Source: Bacteroidales bacterium (GTDB lineage Bacteria > Bacteroidota > Bacteroidia > Bacteroidales > UBA12170). From it: DNA of 41,318 nucleotides. Position 1 is the stretch's first letter, and each line of letters opens with the position of its first letter. This document shows positions 31,908 through 40,737 of the stretch, in pieces. The notes beneath the pieces are model-generated. The model was not told the DNA's origin. It ran no database searches and worked only from the letters and a program-made list of their open reading frames with translations. The stretch lies in the NCBI GenBank assembly GCA_027858955.1, contig JAQIBR010000226.1, positions 1-41,318 on the forward strand. The letters run 5' to 3'. The position numbers were made by a program, and so were the translations under genes.

Positions 31908-32198
31908 TTAAATCTTTATTCTTTCATTTAAGTACTCATCTATCTCTATCAGTTTTTTTGTCATTTCAGTGTCTCGATAAGTAATTTGTTTTTCCATTGA
32001 AGAAGATTCTTTTGCCAGTTGTAAAGCCACCATTGCTATTAAATCTTGAGAATCGTTAAAGTGAAAATTTTTAGCGTACTCTTTTGCTAACGATTCAATT
32101 TTTTTTGCTGATGATCTAAGAACTTCCTCTTCTTCTTTTTTTATTTTCAATCGATAGGGACGATTTGCAATTGTTATTGTTATCGATAGTTCGTCCAT
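31908..32198 (-). CDS. zapA: Cell division protein ZapA
   Basis: A 96-residue FtsZ-ring-associated protein. The N-terminal beta hairpin is ELSITITIANRPYRLKIKKE; the long C-terminal helix for tetramerisation includes EVLRSSAKKIESLAKEYAK and LIAMVALQLAKESSSMEKQ. Length and pattern match Bacteroidota ZapA. It lies 10 bases downstream of the coiled-coil gene and is followed by 6S RNA. Confidence 0.9.
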   Translation of the reverse strand: MDELSITITIANRPYRLKIKKEEEEVLRSSAKKIESLAKEYAKNFHFNDSQDLIAMVALQLAKESSSMEKQITYRDTEMTKKLIEIDEYLNERIKI

Positions 32199-32207
32199 TA
32201 TTTATTT

Positions 32208-32495
32208 CTATTTATTTAAAAGATTTAAACATTCATCAATTTCCCGCACTAGTTCGTTTATTTTGATTTTGGCACTTTGCCTATCAGTATCCGAACCAAA
32301 GGTTTTCGATACTTTTAAAATAGCTGCCTTCTCTTCTAAGGACTTCAGTTCGATTTGCTGCCGTTGAACCAAAATATTTAGCTCTGAATTTTGCTCTTTT
32401 AATGTTGTGTTTTCTTTAGAAAGAACTTTGTTTTTTTCGGCGAGTACTTTGATCTTATATTCAATACCTGAAATCAAAACACTAGCGTCTTCCAT
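32208..32495 (-). CDS. Small coiled-coil protein, ZapB-like
   Basis: A 95-residue, almost entirely helical protein with heptad-like spacing: ISGIEYKIKVLAEKNKVLSK, NTTLKEQNSELNILVQRQQI, ELKSLEEKAA. A C-terminal segment KIKINELVREIDECLNLL follows. It precedes zapA closely, the common place of a ZapB-type partner in this phylum. The name rests on context and coiled-coil character rather than on specific motifs. It is the first gene after the promoter at 32520-32551. Confidence 0.75.
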   Translation of the reverse strand: MEDASVLISGIEYKIKVLAEKNKVLSKENTTLKEQNSELNILVQRQQIELKSLEEKAAILKVSKTFGSDTDRQSAKIKINELVREIDECLNLLNK

Positions 32496-32519
32496 ATGCT
32501 CTAACTAAATTCTACCATG

Positions 32520-32551
32520 CAAAGATAAATGAAGGCTTTGTGCTTTGCAAA
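32520..32551 (-). promoter_or_regulatory. Promoter of the zapB-like/zapA/6S/rny cluster
   Basis: On the minus strand TTTG (32551-32548), a 20-base spacer and TATCTTTG (32527-32520) form the clearest Bacteroidota-type promoter in the window, 25 bases upstream of the ATG at 32495. Confidence 0.7.
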
Positions 32552-32653
32552 TGTTTTAGTGAATAAATTTAATGTTAGTTTTTATTGAGAAATTGCAAAT
32601 TTATTAAGCTATTATTTCAAGTAAAATTTGATAATATGTTGAAAAATAACTGA

Positions 32654-33463
32654 TTACAAATCTGTTCTTTTGTAGATTATCCAAACAATAAGATTGAATA
32701 TCAATGTATATGCTAAAGCTATATACAAATCGCCTGATGAAATATATTCCTGAAACTCTATGCCGAAAATTTTCATTAATTGACTATTAGGAATACGAAT
32801 TAGATTTCCAATACTTCGTAAAGGTAAAAAATCGCCCCAATCGCCTAGAAGTTTATAGGCAATAATTGGTTCAGCTATATAAGCCCAAAGTAATAAAACT
32901 CCGATTGCAAAACCAGATCGTTTTACCAAAGTAGCAATTAAAAAACCGAAAGAACCATAGGCAAATACTTCGAGCATATAAACTAATATAAATTGCGATT
33001 TAGCTATGACAACATTAAATACTATAGTCTCCGTATTTAAAAAACCAAGGATAAACCCAAAGATACCAACAAGCAGACCCATAATTGCTGAAGTTGCAAA
33101 GATTAGACTTATTTTAGCGAAAAATAGTTCGTTTCGACTTAAGCCTGATATAACTTGCTGTTTAATAGTTTTATAGCTGTATTCATTTGTTACCAAAATG
33201 ATAATCATAATGGCAGGAAACACTTTAAAAAATCCTGCCAAGTAGCTTATATTATGCCAAACTAGTGGAAATGCATAAAGCGACATTTTTGGTAAAGTAA
33301 TGGGTAAATTTCTTCCGCCTTCGCCTATAATATCATTTATAAATGTTTCAACTCCAAAAAGAATGATTCCCAATGCCAGTATATAAATAAGAAACAAATA
33401 CCATAAAGCTTTAAAATTAAAGGCTTTAATAAATTCTATATGAAGTAATCTAAGCATGCTCAA
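32654..33463 (-). CDS. ABC transporter permease (ABC-2 type)
   Basis: A 269-residue integral membrane protein with six predicted helices (ALWYLFLIYILALGIILFGV, VFPAIMIIILVTNEYSYKT, LIFATSAIMGLLVGIFGFIL, FILVYMLEVFAYGSFGFLIA, and others). The segment NEYSYKTIKQQVISGLSR is typical of ABC-2/BcrB-type permeases, just before the coupling region. Its start overlaps the ATPase gene by 14 bases, so the two form an exporter. The substrate is unknown; lantibiotic or bacitracin-type export or self-protection is the usual family role. Confidence 0.88.
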   Translation of the reverse strand: MSMLRLLHIEFIKAFNFKALWYLFLIYILALGIILFGVETFINDIIGEGGRNLPITLPKMSLYAFPLVWHNISYLAGFFKVFPAIMIIILVTNEYSYKTIKQQVISGLSRNELFFAKISLIFATSAIMGLLVGIFGFILGFLNTETIVFNVVIAKSQFILVYMLEVFAYGSFGFLIATLVKRSGFAIGVLLLWAYIAEPIIAYKLLGDWGDFLPLRSIGNLIRIPNSQLMKIFGIEFQEYISSGDLYIALAYTLIFNLIVWIIYKRTDL

Positions 33464-34340
33464 TGATATTTAAAAAGTAAGATTCTAATGATTTTTCTTG
33501 TTTTTGAAGATGACTAGCCACCAATCCATTTTCGATAAGAAATTGATTAAGGTCTTTACCATTGCTATGTTCTTTGTAGCTAAAAACAAATAAACCTTGA
33601 TGTTCCTGAATTAGATTTAAGTCTGAATTATTTAAAATCAATTCACGCAATTTCTCCGTTTCTTCAACCTTGACTTCAAAAATATCAGGTTCTCGTAAAA
33701 TATCATCTACTCTCCCTGCGATAAGTTTTTTTCCTTTTTTTAAGATCATAACGTGACTACAGACTTTTTGCACCTCATCTAATAAATGACTTGCCAGAAT
33801 AATGGTTATTCCATTCTTGGCAATATTGATAATCAAATTTCGTATTTCAGCAATACCTTGAGGATCAAGTCCATTGGTAGGTTCGTCAAGTATCAAGACT
33901 TCAGGCTCCCCTAAAAGAGCACCTGCTATTGCTAATCTTTGTTTCATTCCCAAAGAATATGTTTTAAAAGCATCTTTTCGTCTTTCGTATAACTCAACAA
34001 TATTTAAAACTCGGTCAATATCAGCATACCCTATTTTTTTTATTTTGCAGAAAATTTCCAAATTCTTTTGTCCTGATAAATAAGGGTAAAAGATTGGTGT
34101 CTCAATAATGGCACCAATTTTTTGGCGGTTAACATTTAGATCCGAATCGGCAAACCAAGTAAAAGAACCGGAGCTTGGTCTAATAACATTCAGAATCATT
34201 CCTAATGTGGTTGTTTTTCCGCTTCCATTTGGTCCTAATATGCCATATATTGAGCCTTTATCAATACTTAATTCAAGTTTATCTACCGCGGTTAATTTAC
34301 CGTAGTGTTTTGTGAGTTTATTTATTTTTAATATTTCCAT
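33450..34340 (-). CDS. ABC transporter ATP-binding protein (BcrA/DrrA type)
   Basis: A 296-residue ATPase with Walker A GPNGSGKTTT, Q-loop region KIGAIIETPIFYPYLSGQKN, signature YSLGMKQRLAIAGALL, Walker B VLILDEPTNGLDPQG and H-loop LASHLLDEV. The C-terminal 80 residues after the ATPase core are the regulatory extension common in drug-export ATPases. It is the first gene of the exporter pair. The region upstream carries an intergenic palindrome and no clear promoter. Confidence 0.93.
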   Translation of the reverse strand: MEILKINKLTKHYGKLTAVDKLELSIDKGSIYGILGPNGSGKTTTLGMILNVIRPSSGSFTWFADSDLNVNRQKIGAIIETPIFYPYLSGQKNLEIFCKIKKIGYADIDRVLNIVELYERRKDAFKTYSLGMKQRLAIAGALLGEPEVLILDEPTNGLDPQGIAEIRNLIINIAKNGITIILASHLLDEVQKVCSHVMILKKGKKLIAGRVDDILREPDIFEVKVEETEKLRELILNNSDLNLIQEHQGLFVFSYKEHSNGKDLNQFLIENGLVASHLQKQEKSLESYFLNIIEHA

Positions 34341-34440
34341 AGAACTAGTAGTTGCCCTTCTGACGGTTAAGATGGGAAAAGATTACAACGTTTCTAATAA
34401 AGTTAGGTTATAATTTGATTTATAATAATTAAAGAAAATA

Positions 34441-34524
34441 ATCACGCAAAGTCGCAAAGCTGCAAAGAATTTTATTGCATAACCTTAATTAATAATATCT
34501 TAGCGTCTCGGCGTCTTTGCGTGA
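34441..34524. repeat. Intergenic imperfect palindrome (CGCAAAG type)
   Basis: ATCACGCAAAGTCGCAAAGC plus TGCAAAG faces TTAGCGTCTCGGCG plus TCTTTGCGTGA. The outer ends TCACGCAAAG/CTTTGCGTGA pair perfectly over 10 bases. It lies in the 394-base gap between the divergent exporter and aconitase genes, which otherwise holds only the aconitase promoter. Confidence 0.65.
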
Positions 34525-34682
34525 AAAAAAAATCGCCGAGAGTAAGGGAATGGCTAAGAAAAAACCACGTAAATTAATAATTCAAATCGAAACTGATTTA
34601 TATTATTTCCAAACAAAACCAATATTTATCAAGATGTGAAAAATTCAATCCTATTCATGCATAATAATTTTGCTCTTTTCAC

Positions 34683-34690
34683 TACATTTG
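34683..34690 (+). promoter_or_regulatory. Putative -7 box of aconitase
   Basis: TACATTTG fits TAnnTTTG, 44 bases upstream of the ATG at 34735. Its position excludes the longer in-frame start at 34636 as the usual one. No -33 at the canonical distance was found. Confidence 0.45.
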
Positions 34691-34734
34691 CACTCGAATT
34701 TAAGACATTATATAAAAAACCTAAATATTTCATT

Positions 34735-36999
34735 ATGGCATACGATATTGATATGATTAAGGGCGTTTATGCCCTTATGGCCGAAAGAGTTGATGCAGCA
34801 CGCAAATTGGTAGGGAAACCACTTACTTTCACTGAAAAAGTACTGTACGCTCACCTCGATGAAGGCATTCCAACGCAAATACATAAACGTGGAGAATCTT
34901 ATGTTGATTTTAATCCCGATCGCGTAGCAATGCAGGATGCGACTGCTCAAATGGCGCTATTGCAGTTTATGCAAGCTGGTAAAGAGAAAGTTGCTGTTCC
35001 TTCAACTGTTCATTGCGATCACCTTATTCAAGCAAAAATTGGTGCTAACGAGGATTTGGCTATCGCCGAAATTACCAATAAAGAGGTTTATGATTTCTTA
35101 GGTTCAGTATCGAATAAATATGGCATTGGCTTTTGGAAACCAGGTGCAGGTATTATTCACCAAATTGTTTTAGAAAATTATGCATTTCCTGGCGGAATGA
35201 TGATTGGGACTGATTCTCATACAGTTAATGCTGGAGGTTTGGGAATGGTTGCAATTGGAGTTGGAGGTGCCGATGCTGTTGATGTAATGGCAGGTATGGC
35301 TTGGGAACTGAAATTTCCTAAATTGATTGGCATAAAATTAACTGGTAAATTAAACGGTTGGACAGCCGCTAAAGATGTTATTTTAAAAGTGGCCGGAATT
35401 CTTACTGTAAAAGGTGGAACTGGAGCTATTGTTGAATATTTCGGAGAAGGTGCCGAGGCACTTTCTTGTACTGGTAAAGGTACAATCTGTAATATGGGTG
35501 CAGAAGTTGGAGCAACTACCTCAATTTTTGCTTATGGCGAAAATATGGGAGCTTATCTTAGAGCTACCGAACGTGCCGATGTTGCTGATGAAGCTGATAA
35601 AATGGCCGCTTACCTTAGGGCTGATGATGATGTTTATGCCAATCCTGAAAAATATTATGATGAAGTTATCGAAATTAATTTGGATGAATTAGAACCACAT
35701 ATCAATGGTCCTTTTACTCCAGACCGTGCTACTCCAATTTCTGAATTTGCTTTAGCAGTTAAAGAAAACGGATGGCCAACTAAAATGGAAGTTGGTTTGA
35801 TAGGTTCTTGTACTAATTCTTCTTACGAAGATATTAGTCGCGCAGCTTCTATTGCCAAACAAGCTTCTGATAAAAATCTTGAAGTAAAAGCCGATTTCCA
35901 AATTACTCCTGGTTCTGAGCAAGTTCGTTATACTGTTGCTCGCGATGGATTAGTTTCTATTTTTGAAAATATTGGCGGAACTGTTTTAGCTAATGCTTGT
36001 GGCCCTTGCATTGGGCAATGGTCTCGCGAAGGTGCTGAAAAAGGCCAGAAAAATGCGATTATCCATTCGTTTAACCGCAACTTTGCAAAACGCGCAGATG
36101 GCAATCCAAATACATATGCTTTTGTGGCTTCTCCTGAATTGGTTACAGCTATGACTATTTCCGGTGATATGCTTTTTAATCCTTTGAAAGATACGCTTAT
36201 TAATAAGGATGGAATAGAAGTGATGTTGGAAGAACCAAAAGGTGATGCATTACCAAAAAATGGTTATGCTGTTGAAGATAATGGTTTTGTGGCTCCCGCT
36301 GAAGATGGAAGCGGAATTGAAGTAGCTGTTAGTCCAACTTCGGATCGTTTACAACTTTTGACTCCCTTCACACCTTGGGATGGTAAAGATTATATCGGAA
36401 TGCATTTGCTCATAAAAGCAAAAGGAAAATGTACAACAGACCATATTTCTATGGCCGGTCCCTGGTTACGTTACCGCGGTCATCTAGATAATATTTCTAA
36501 TAATATGTTGATTGGTGCTGTAAATTATTTTGGTGAAGCTACCAATGAAGTAGTGAATCAATTGATAATGGAAAAAGGAGAAGTTCCTGCTACCGCTCGT
36601 GCTTACAAAGAAGCTGGAATGGGTTCAATTGTTGTAGGCGATGAAAACTATGGAGAAGGCTCAAGTCGTGAGCATGCGGCTATGGAACCTCGTAATTTAG
36701 GTGTTAAGGTAGTTCTGGTGCGTTCTTTTGCTCGTATTCACGAAACAAACTTGAAGAAACAAGGTATGTTGGGTATCACTTTTGCTAATAAGGCAGATTA
36801 TGATTTAGTGCGTGAAGATGATAAGTTTGATGTCATTGGATTAACTTCTTTCGCTCCCGGCAAACAACTAACGGTTGTTCTAAATCATGTTGACGGAACA
36901 AAAGATGAAATTTCAGTAAATCATACATATAATCAAAATCAAATCGACTGGTTTAAAGCTGGTAGTGCATTGAATATGATTAAGACACAAAACGCTTAA
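34735..36999 (+). CDS. acnA: Aconitate hydratase
   Basis: The TCA-cycle [4Fe-4S] enzyme converting citrate to isocitrate. From ATG 34735 the protein is 754 residues, the length of the mitochondrial-type aconitase usual in Bacteroidota; the frame extends 33 codons further up but those are not family-like. Motifs include [37 protein letters not shown] and ACGPCIGQW, giving three cluster-ligand cysteines, then the swivel-domain segments [34 protein letters not shown] and [14 protein letters not shown]. It is followed 111 bases later by an Rrf2 regulator gene. Confidence 0.95.
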   Translation: MAYDIDMIKGVYALMAERVDAARKLVGKPLTFTEKVLYAHLDEGIPTQIHKRGESYVDFNPDRVAMQDATAQMALLQFMQAGKEKVAVPSTVHCDHLIQAKIGANEDLAIAEITNKEVYDFLGSVSNKYGIGFWKPGAGIIHQIVLENYAFPGGMMIGTDSHTVNAGGLGMVAIGVGGADAVDVMAGMAWELKFPKLIGIKLTGKLNGWTAAKDVILKVAGILTVKGGTGAIVEYFGEGAEALSCTGKGTICNMGAEVGATTSIFAYGENMGAYLRATERADVADEADKMAAYLRADDDVYANPEKYYDEVIEINLDELEPHINGPFTPDRATPISEFALAVKENGWPTKMEVGLIGSCTNSSYEDISRAASIAKQASDKNLEVKADFQITPGSEQVRYTVARDGLVSIFENIGGTVLANACGPCIGQWSREGAEKGQKNAIIHSFNRNFAKRADGNPNTYAFVASPELVTAMTISGDMLFNPLKDTLINKDGIEVMLEEPKGDALPKNGYAVEDNGFVAPAEDGSGIEVAVSPTSDRLQLLTPFTPWDGKDYIGMHLLIKAKGKCTTDHISMAGPWLRYRGHLDNISNNMLIGAVNYFGEATNEVVNQLIMEKGEVPATARAYKEAGMGSIVVGDENYGEGSSREHAAMEPRNLGVKVVLVRSFARIHETNLKKQGMLGITFANKADYDLVREDDKFDVIGLTSFAPGKQLTVVLNHVDGTKDEISVNHTYNQNQIDWFKAGSALNMIKTQNA

Positions 37000-37046
37000 A
37001 AATAAGCTTTCCTTTTCAATATTTTTGTTTATAATTATTATAAACT

Positions 37047-37068
37047 AGCAATTCAGATATTAATTGCT
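37047..37068. promoter_or_regulatory. Inverted repeat upstream of the Rrf2 gene (operator candidate)
   Basis: AGCAATT, eight bases, then AATTGCT form a perfect 7-bp dyad. It ends 12 bases before a -7-like TATTTTTG (37080-37087) and lies upstream of the ATG at 37111. The position fits repression or autoregulation by the Rrf2 protein. Confidence 0.4.
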
Positions 37069-37110
37069 TAATTGTTTAGTATTTTTGCCAATTAACTCAT
37101 AAATCTACTT

Positions 37111-37509
37111 ATGGCCAAAGTTGTTACTCTCTCCGAAGCCGCTTCTCTAGCTATTCACGCAATTGTTTTAATTGCAGGTTCCGACAATATTGTAAATGTT
37201 AATATGATAGCCAAGGCTACCGAATCGAGTAAAAATCATTTAGCAAAAGTGATGCAGCGCCTAGTAAAAAGCGGTTTGCTTAGTTCAACGAGAGGCCCAG
37301 CTGGTGGTTTTCTTTTAAAGAAGGATGCCTCAGATATTACTTTATACGATATTTATTTTGCTGTAGAAGGCCCAATTGAGCTGGAGGATTGCCCATTGGG
37401 ACGACCTGTTTGCCCTTTCGATAAATGCATTATGGGAGGAGTTATCCATAAACTTACCAACGATTTCAAGAAATACTTGATGGAAGAAAAGGTGTCTAAT
37501 TTTATTTAG
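37111..37509 (+). CDS. Rrf2 family transcriptional regulator
   Basis: A 132-residue winged-helix regulator. The N-terminal part is SEAASLAIHAIVLIAGSDN; the recognition region is NHLAKVMQRLVKSGLLSSTR followed by GPAGGFLL, the Rrf2 hallmark. Three cysteines C94, C101 and C106 (DCPLGRPVCPFDKC) are placed as in FeS-binding Rrf2 proteins such as IscR/NsrR. It may therefore sense FeS status, NO or redox. It follows aconitase but has its own -7-like box. Confidence 0.92.
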   Translation: MAKVVTLSEAASLAIHAIVLIAGSDNIVNVNMIAKATESSKNHLAKVMQRLVKSGLLSSTRGPAGGFLLKKDASDITLYDIYFAVEGPIELEDCPLGRPVCPFDKCIMGGVIHKLTNDFKKYLMEEKVSNFI

Positions 37510-37572
37510 ATATCTTAGAAAATCCGTTCTAATTCCTTGTTGAATGCATAGTAGGCTTCCTTGTCTTCTTTC

Positions 37573-38379
37573 CTATTTCTTATAGTATTTCATCGCCTCC
37601 GGCAAAAAACCCTTTATATTATTGATACGTGTTTCATCGTTGGGATGAGTGCTTAAAAATTCAGGTGGTTTATTGCCTCCGGCACTTGACATCCTTTGCC
37701 AGAACTCAACAGCCACTTCAGGATTATAACCTGCCATAGCTATAAAAATAAGACCTAATTGATCTGCTTCAGTTTCGTGCATGCGAGAATAGGGTAGGGC
37801 AACAGCCAATTGACTTGTTATTCCATAGGCTTGTTGAAAGAGTAATCGAGTTTCATCTGGCTTTTCATTTAATGCAACATCCAAAGCAATACCACCTAAT
37901 TGTAAAAGCATTCCCTGACTCATTCGCTCATTTCCATGTCTTGCTACAGCATGTGCAATCTCATGGCCGATTACAACTGCAAGCAATTGATCGTTTGACG
38001 CAATAGGTAAAAGTCCGGAATAAACAACAACTTTTCCACCAGGCATACACCAGGCATTAGGAGTATTTTCTTCCACCAGATTAAATTCCCATTCATATCC
38101 TGCAATGCGATCTTCCATATTTTTTTCTTTCATAAAAAGGTTTACGGCATTTGCTATATCTGATCCTACATCTTTTACAATATTAGTTTTGCGTAGATCT
38201 TTTGAAAGAGGGTGTTCATTTAAAAACTCCTCATAGGATGTTAAGGCCATTGAAACCATATTGGATTCGGGAAGTAGACTTAGTTGTTTTCTCCCACTAA
38301 TAGGGACTCTCATACAGCTGGTAACCAATAATATAGTTAAGAATAGGATGATTGCTATTTTAGAATTTAAATTTTTCAT
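37573..38379 (-). CDS. M48 family metallopeptidase lipoprotein
   Basis: A 268-residue zinc metallopeptidase resembling BepA/LoiP. Signal peptide with lipobox-like LLVTSC at the end of ILFLTILLVTSC, so Cys22 is the probable lipidated residue. The zinc motif is VVIGHEIAHAVARHGNERM, with the third ligand Glu in MHETEADQLGL. Periplasmic, probably a quality-control protease for outer-membrane proteins. It begins 28 bases after the HU-LysM gene on the same strand and is likely in that operon. Confidence 0.92.
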   Translation of the reverse strand: MKNLNSKIAIILFLTILLVTSCMRVPISGRKQLSLLPESNMVSMALTSYEEFLNEHPLSKDLRKTNIVKDVGSDIANAVNLFMKEKNMEDRIAGYEWEFNLVEENTPNAWCMPGGKVVVYSGLLPIASNDQLLAVVIGHEIAHAVARHGNERMSQGMLLQLGGIALDVALNEKPDETRLLFQQAYGITSQLAVALPYSRMHETEADQLGLIFIAMAGYNPEVAVEFWQRMSSAGGNKPPEFLSTHPNDETRINNIKGFLPEAMKYYKK

Positions 38380-38407
38380 TGGTATTTATTTAATTCAAAT
38401 GCTTGAT

Positions 38408-39571
38408 TTAAAACTTAATTTCACCAGTGAAATTATTTATGGAATCCAAATCTTCACTATTAATTTGGTCAGCATATTCTTCAATCACAGCAATATTCAG
38501 TTTTTTTGCTACCCATAAATGATAGAGTGCTTTTTTTCTGTTGGTATCTTTATAAAAGAGATATACTTCCATATAGCCTTTGGCGATATTTTTTGTATCC
38601 TGTTCCGAAAGGTTTTCAGCTAAACCTTGTAAAGCCGGCAATGTTATTTCCCGTCCAATTACTAATATATCTGGATTACGAATATTATTGCGATTTTCTT
38701 TATAAATAATCGGCCAAAATGAGGCATTCTTATAGTAATCCTTTGAAATACTGTAAAAGTATTCATCTGATTTAATTTTATGCTTACTGCTTGGTATTCC
38801 AGTAATGATTTTTTCTGTCGGTGTAACTTCAGCTTTTTCAATGGCTATTGGAGCCTTCGTTTCAATATCTGTTTTAACTTCTGGAATAGGAGCTTGCACA
38901 TCAGCTTCTTCAATATTGGAAATAGTTGAAGTTTCTGTAGTTTGTTCATCAACTATATCAGCTGAGTCTGAAGTGGGCCAAAATAAATAAATTAGAAAAA
39001 TTATGAGCAATAAAACTAATAACCACAACCACCATGCTTTACCTGTTTTCTTTTCTTCAACAGGTGCAGGGGCTGTTTTAGCAGCAGTTTTAGGTTGAAC
39101 AAATTCCTTTTTTGGTTCTTCTTTATGATGAATATCAACTACTGTCTTTGGAGCTTTATCTTCATTAATAGGAGTTTTAGTAACAACTGGTGGAACTTTC
39201 TCTTCCTTGGCAGGAGTTTCTTTAAGATCATCTTTAACATCAATTGTTTCCATTTTGATAAGCTCAGGCTTCAAATGTGCATATTTGCGATTAATATGAT
39301 TTCTTAGAGATGCTAGAGCTTTGAAATTCACACTGCTATGTGCAGGAATATCAATAGTTTCTCCGCTCTGCGGGTTACGACCTTTTCTAGATTTATGCCA
39401 TTTCAGGGAAAAACGCCCGAAACTTGGTATATTGTTATTGCCATCATTTTCAAGGCCATCACGATTTAATGCAATCGCTTCTGTTATAAGATCATGCACC
39501 AATGTTTTAGTTGCTCCGGTTTCGCTTGCGATCTTTTCAACAAGATCGGTAAATGTCATTTTTTCCTTCAT
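38408..39571 (-). CDS. HU domain - transmembrane - LysM fusion protein
   Basis: A 387-residue protein with an HU/IHF-like DNA-binding domain at residues 5-95: MTFTDLVEKIASETGATKT, NIPSFGRFSLKWHKSRKGR, NPQSGETIDIPAHSSVNFK. A Pro/Lys/Glu-rich linker follows (about 105-175). One strong membrane helix is at 178-199 (WWLWLLVLLLIIFLIYLFWP). A second low-complexity linker leads to a LysM domain at about 262-313 (KSDEYFYSISKDYY, FWPIIYKENRNNI, NPDILVIGREITLP). This would place HU in the cytoplasm and LysM in the periplasm. It begins 2 bases after a small HU gene. I cannot assign a proven function. Confidence 0.88.
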   Translation of the reverse strand: MKEKMTFTDLVEKIASETGATKTLVHDLITEAIALNRDGLENDGNNNIPSFGRFSLKWHKSRKGRNPQSGETIDIPAHSSVNFKALASLRNHINRKYAHLKPELIKMETIDVKDDLKETPAKEEKVPPVVTKTPINEDKAPKTVVDIHHKEEPKKEFVQPKTAAKTAPAPVEEKKTGKAWWLWLLVLLLIIFLIYLFWPTSDSADIVDEQTTETSTISNIEEADVQAPIPEVKTDIETKAPIAIEKAEVTPTEKIITGIPSSKHKIKSDEYFYSISKDYYKNASFWPIIYKENRNNIRNPDILVIGREITLPALQGLAENLSEQDTKNIAKGYMEVYLFYKDTNRKKALYHLWVAKKLNIAVIEEYADQINSEDLDSINNFTGEIKF

Positions 39572-39573
39572 AT

Positions 39574-39858
39574 CTATACCTTTTTAGTTTTTAGCTCATT
39601 CTTAATAGAAGAACTCGGACGGAAGCGAATAATTCGTTTCGGAGCTAACATCACATACTCTTTGTGAAATGGGCTGAAAGATTTTCTTTTTTTTGTTATA
39701 ACCGTACAGAAGGATCCCAAATTAGGTAAGGAAATTGGAATGTCCTGATCAAGTACATCAACAATGATTTCTACGGAGCTTTTCAACAATCGCTTTGTTT
39801 CGACTTGTGTAAGTCCCAAACGTGAAGCAAGACTCCTAATTAACTCATTTTGTTTCAT
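39574..39858 (-). CDS. HU family DNA-binding protein
   Basis: A 94-residue HU/IHF-type protein: NELIRSLASRLGLTQVETKR, IPISLPNLGSFCTVITKKRK and the C-terminal LAPKRIIRFRPSSSIKNELK. The DNA-binding arm is altered compared with HU proper (SFSPFHKEYVMLAPKR in place of the RNPxTG arm). It is the first gene of the HU / HU-LysM / M48 series, with a 2-base gap to the fusion gene, so the two HU proteins may form a heterodimer. Confidence 0.88.
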   Translation of the reverse strand: MKQNELIRSLASRLGLTQVETKRLLKSSVEIIVDVLDQDIPISLPNLGSFCTVITKKRKSFSPFHKEYVMLAPKRIIRFRPSSSIKNELKTKKV

Positions 39859-39976
39859 AGTGCTCTCTTTTTTTTTATTTAAAGGATATTAAAAAATTAG
39901 AAAAAGACTTAATGCCTTAAATTGCAGCAATATAATACTATATTTCCTAAAATGCAAATCGGAGCGAAATATTACA

Positions 39977-40108
39977 TTATCTATGTGTAAATATAATAGA
40001 TTCTGATATCTGGTCAAAACCATCGAACCAATTTTGAATTTCTGTAGATGCATTTCCATTTAAGAGTGTATTATAAAAGTCGGTTTGTTTTTCTAAATCC
40101 CATCTTTT
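39977..40108 (-). pseudogene. Unassigned C-terminal gene fragment
   Basis: The minus strand reads 43 codons, KRWDLEKQTDFYNTLLNGN, then ASTEIQNWFDGFDQISESII and FTHR, to a TAA at 39979-39977. The composition is protein-like. A further DKELKK appears in another frame just upstream (about 40120-40105), consistent with a frameshifted remnant. I do not recognise the family, and no start codon is present in frame. Confidence 0.35.
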
Positions 40109-40211
40109 TTAATTCTTTATCTTACTCAAAATTCTATTTTGATGCGCTAGAGTGAAATATAAATTTTTATCCTATGAAAAGTCAACAAAACATATAAGAA
40201 AATAAGGTAAT

Positions 40212-40239
40212 ACCAGTATTGAGCAAGGTCGAAATAAGG
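40212..40239 (-). repeat. Inverted, diverged copy of the 24-bp repeat unit
   Basis: The reverse complement of this stretch matches the tandem unit at 40410-40433 with about 5 differences in 26 bases. It lies about 170 bases from the array in opposite orientation, so array and copy can pair. The rest of 39859-40400 is AT-rich without a recognised gene, apart from the fragment at 39977-40108. Confidence 0.55.
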
Positions 40240-40409
40240 TTTTGGGCTATGAACTATACGACTTTTCTACTAAGGTCAAAAAAGTTGAATATAAGGTTAT
40301 TAAGCATAATATCAGTCGGTAAGGTATTAGATTATGAAATATTAATAGAACCTTATTTTTTTCAAAAAATTTTACCTTAATAGAAAATTCAACCCCTTTC
40401 AATCAACCT

Positions 40410-40553
40410 TATCTCGACTTCGCTCGATACAGGTATCTCGACTTCGCTCGATACAGGTATCTCGACTTCGCTCGATACAGGTATCTCGACTTCGCTCGAT
40501 ACAGGTGTTTCGATTTCGCTTAATACAGTTATTTTGGTCTTGCTCTATATAAA
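40410..40553 (+). repeat. 24-bp tandem repeat array, 4 exact plus 2 diverged units
   Basis: The unit begins TATCTCGACTTCGCTCGATA and ends CAGG. Four identical copies occupy 40410-40505; two degraded copies follow (40506-40529, starting TGTTTCGATTTCG, and 40530-40553). The core TCGACTTCGCTCGA has dyad symmetry at its ends. There is no unique spacer, so this is not CRISPR. Between 40554 and 40737 nothing further is recognised. Confidence 0.9.
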
Positions 40554-40737
40554 TATTAACATCTGAATTTAAGTCTTACGAGAGATAAAATATGCGCTCT
40601 TGTTCCCCAACATCTCTCCAAAGGAATCCTTTGAGAAAAATAATATTTAGCCATAATTTAAGTTGGATTGACTGATAGGTTATAAGTATGTTTATCAAGG
40701 ATATTTGTAATATTTAGTTGACTAAATGTAAAATAAA

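Noticed and set aside
34636-34734. Longer aconitase N-terminus
   Set aside because: It spans the TACATTTG -7 box and does not look like aconitase; MAYDIDMIK at 34735 fits the family.
40410-40553. CRISPR array
   Set aside because: Units are contiguous 24-mers without unique spacers and no cas gene is nearby; the Cas4-like module at 5408-8080 is part of a transposase fusion.
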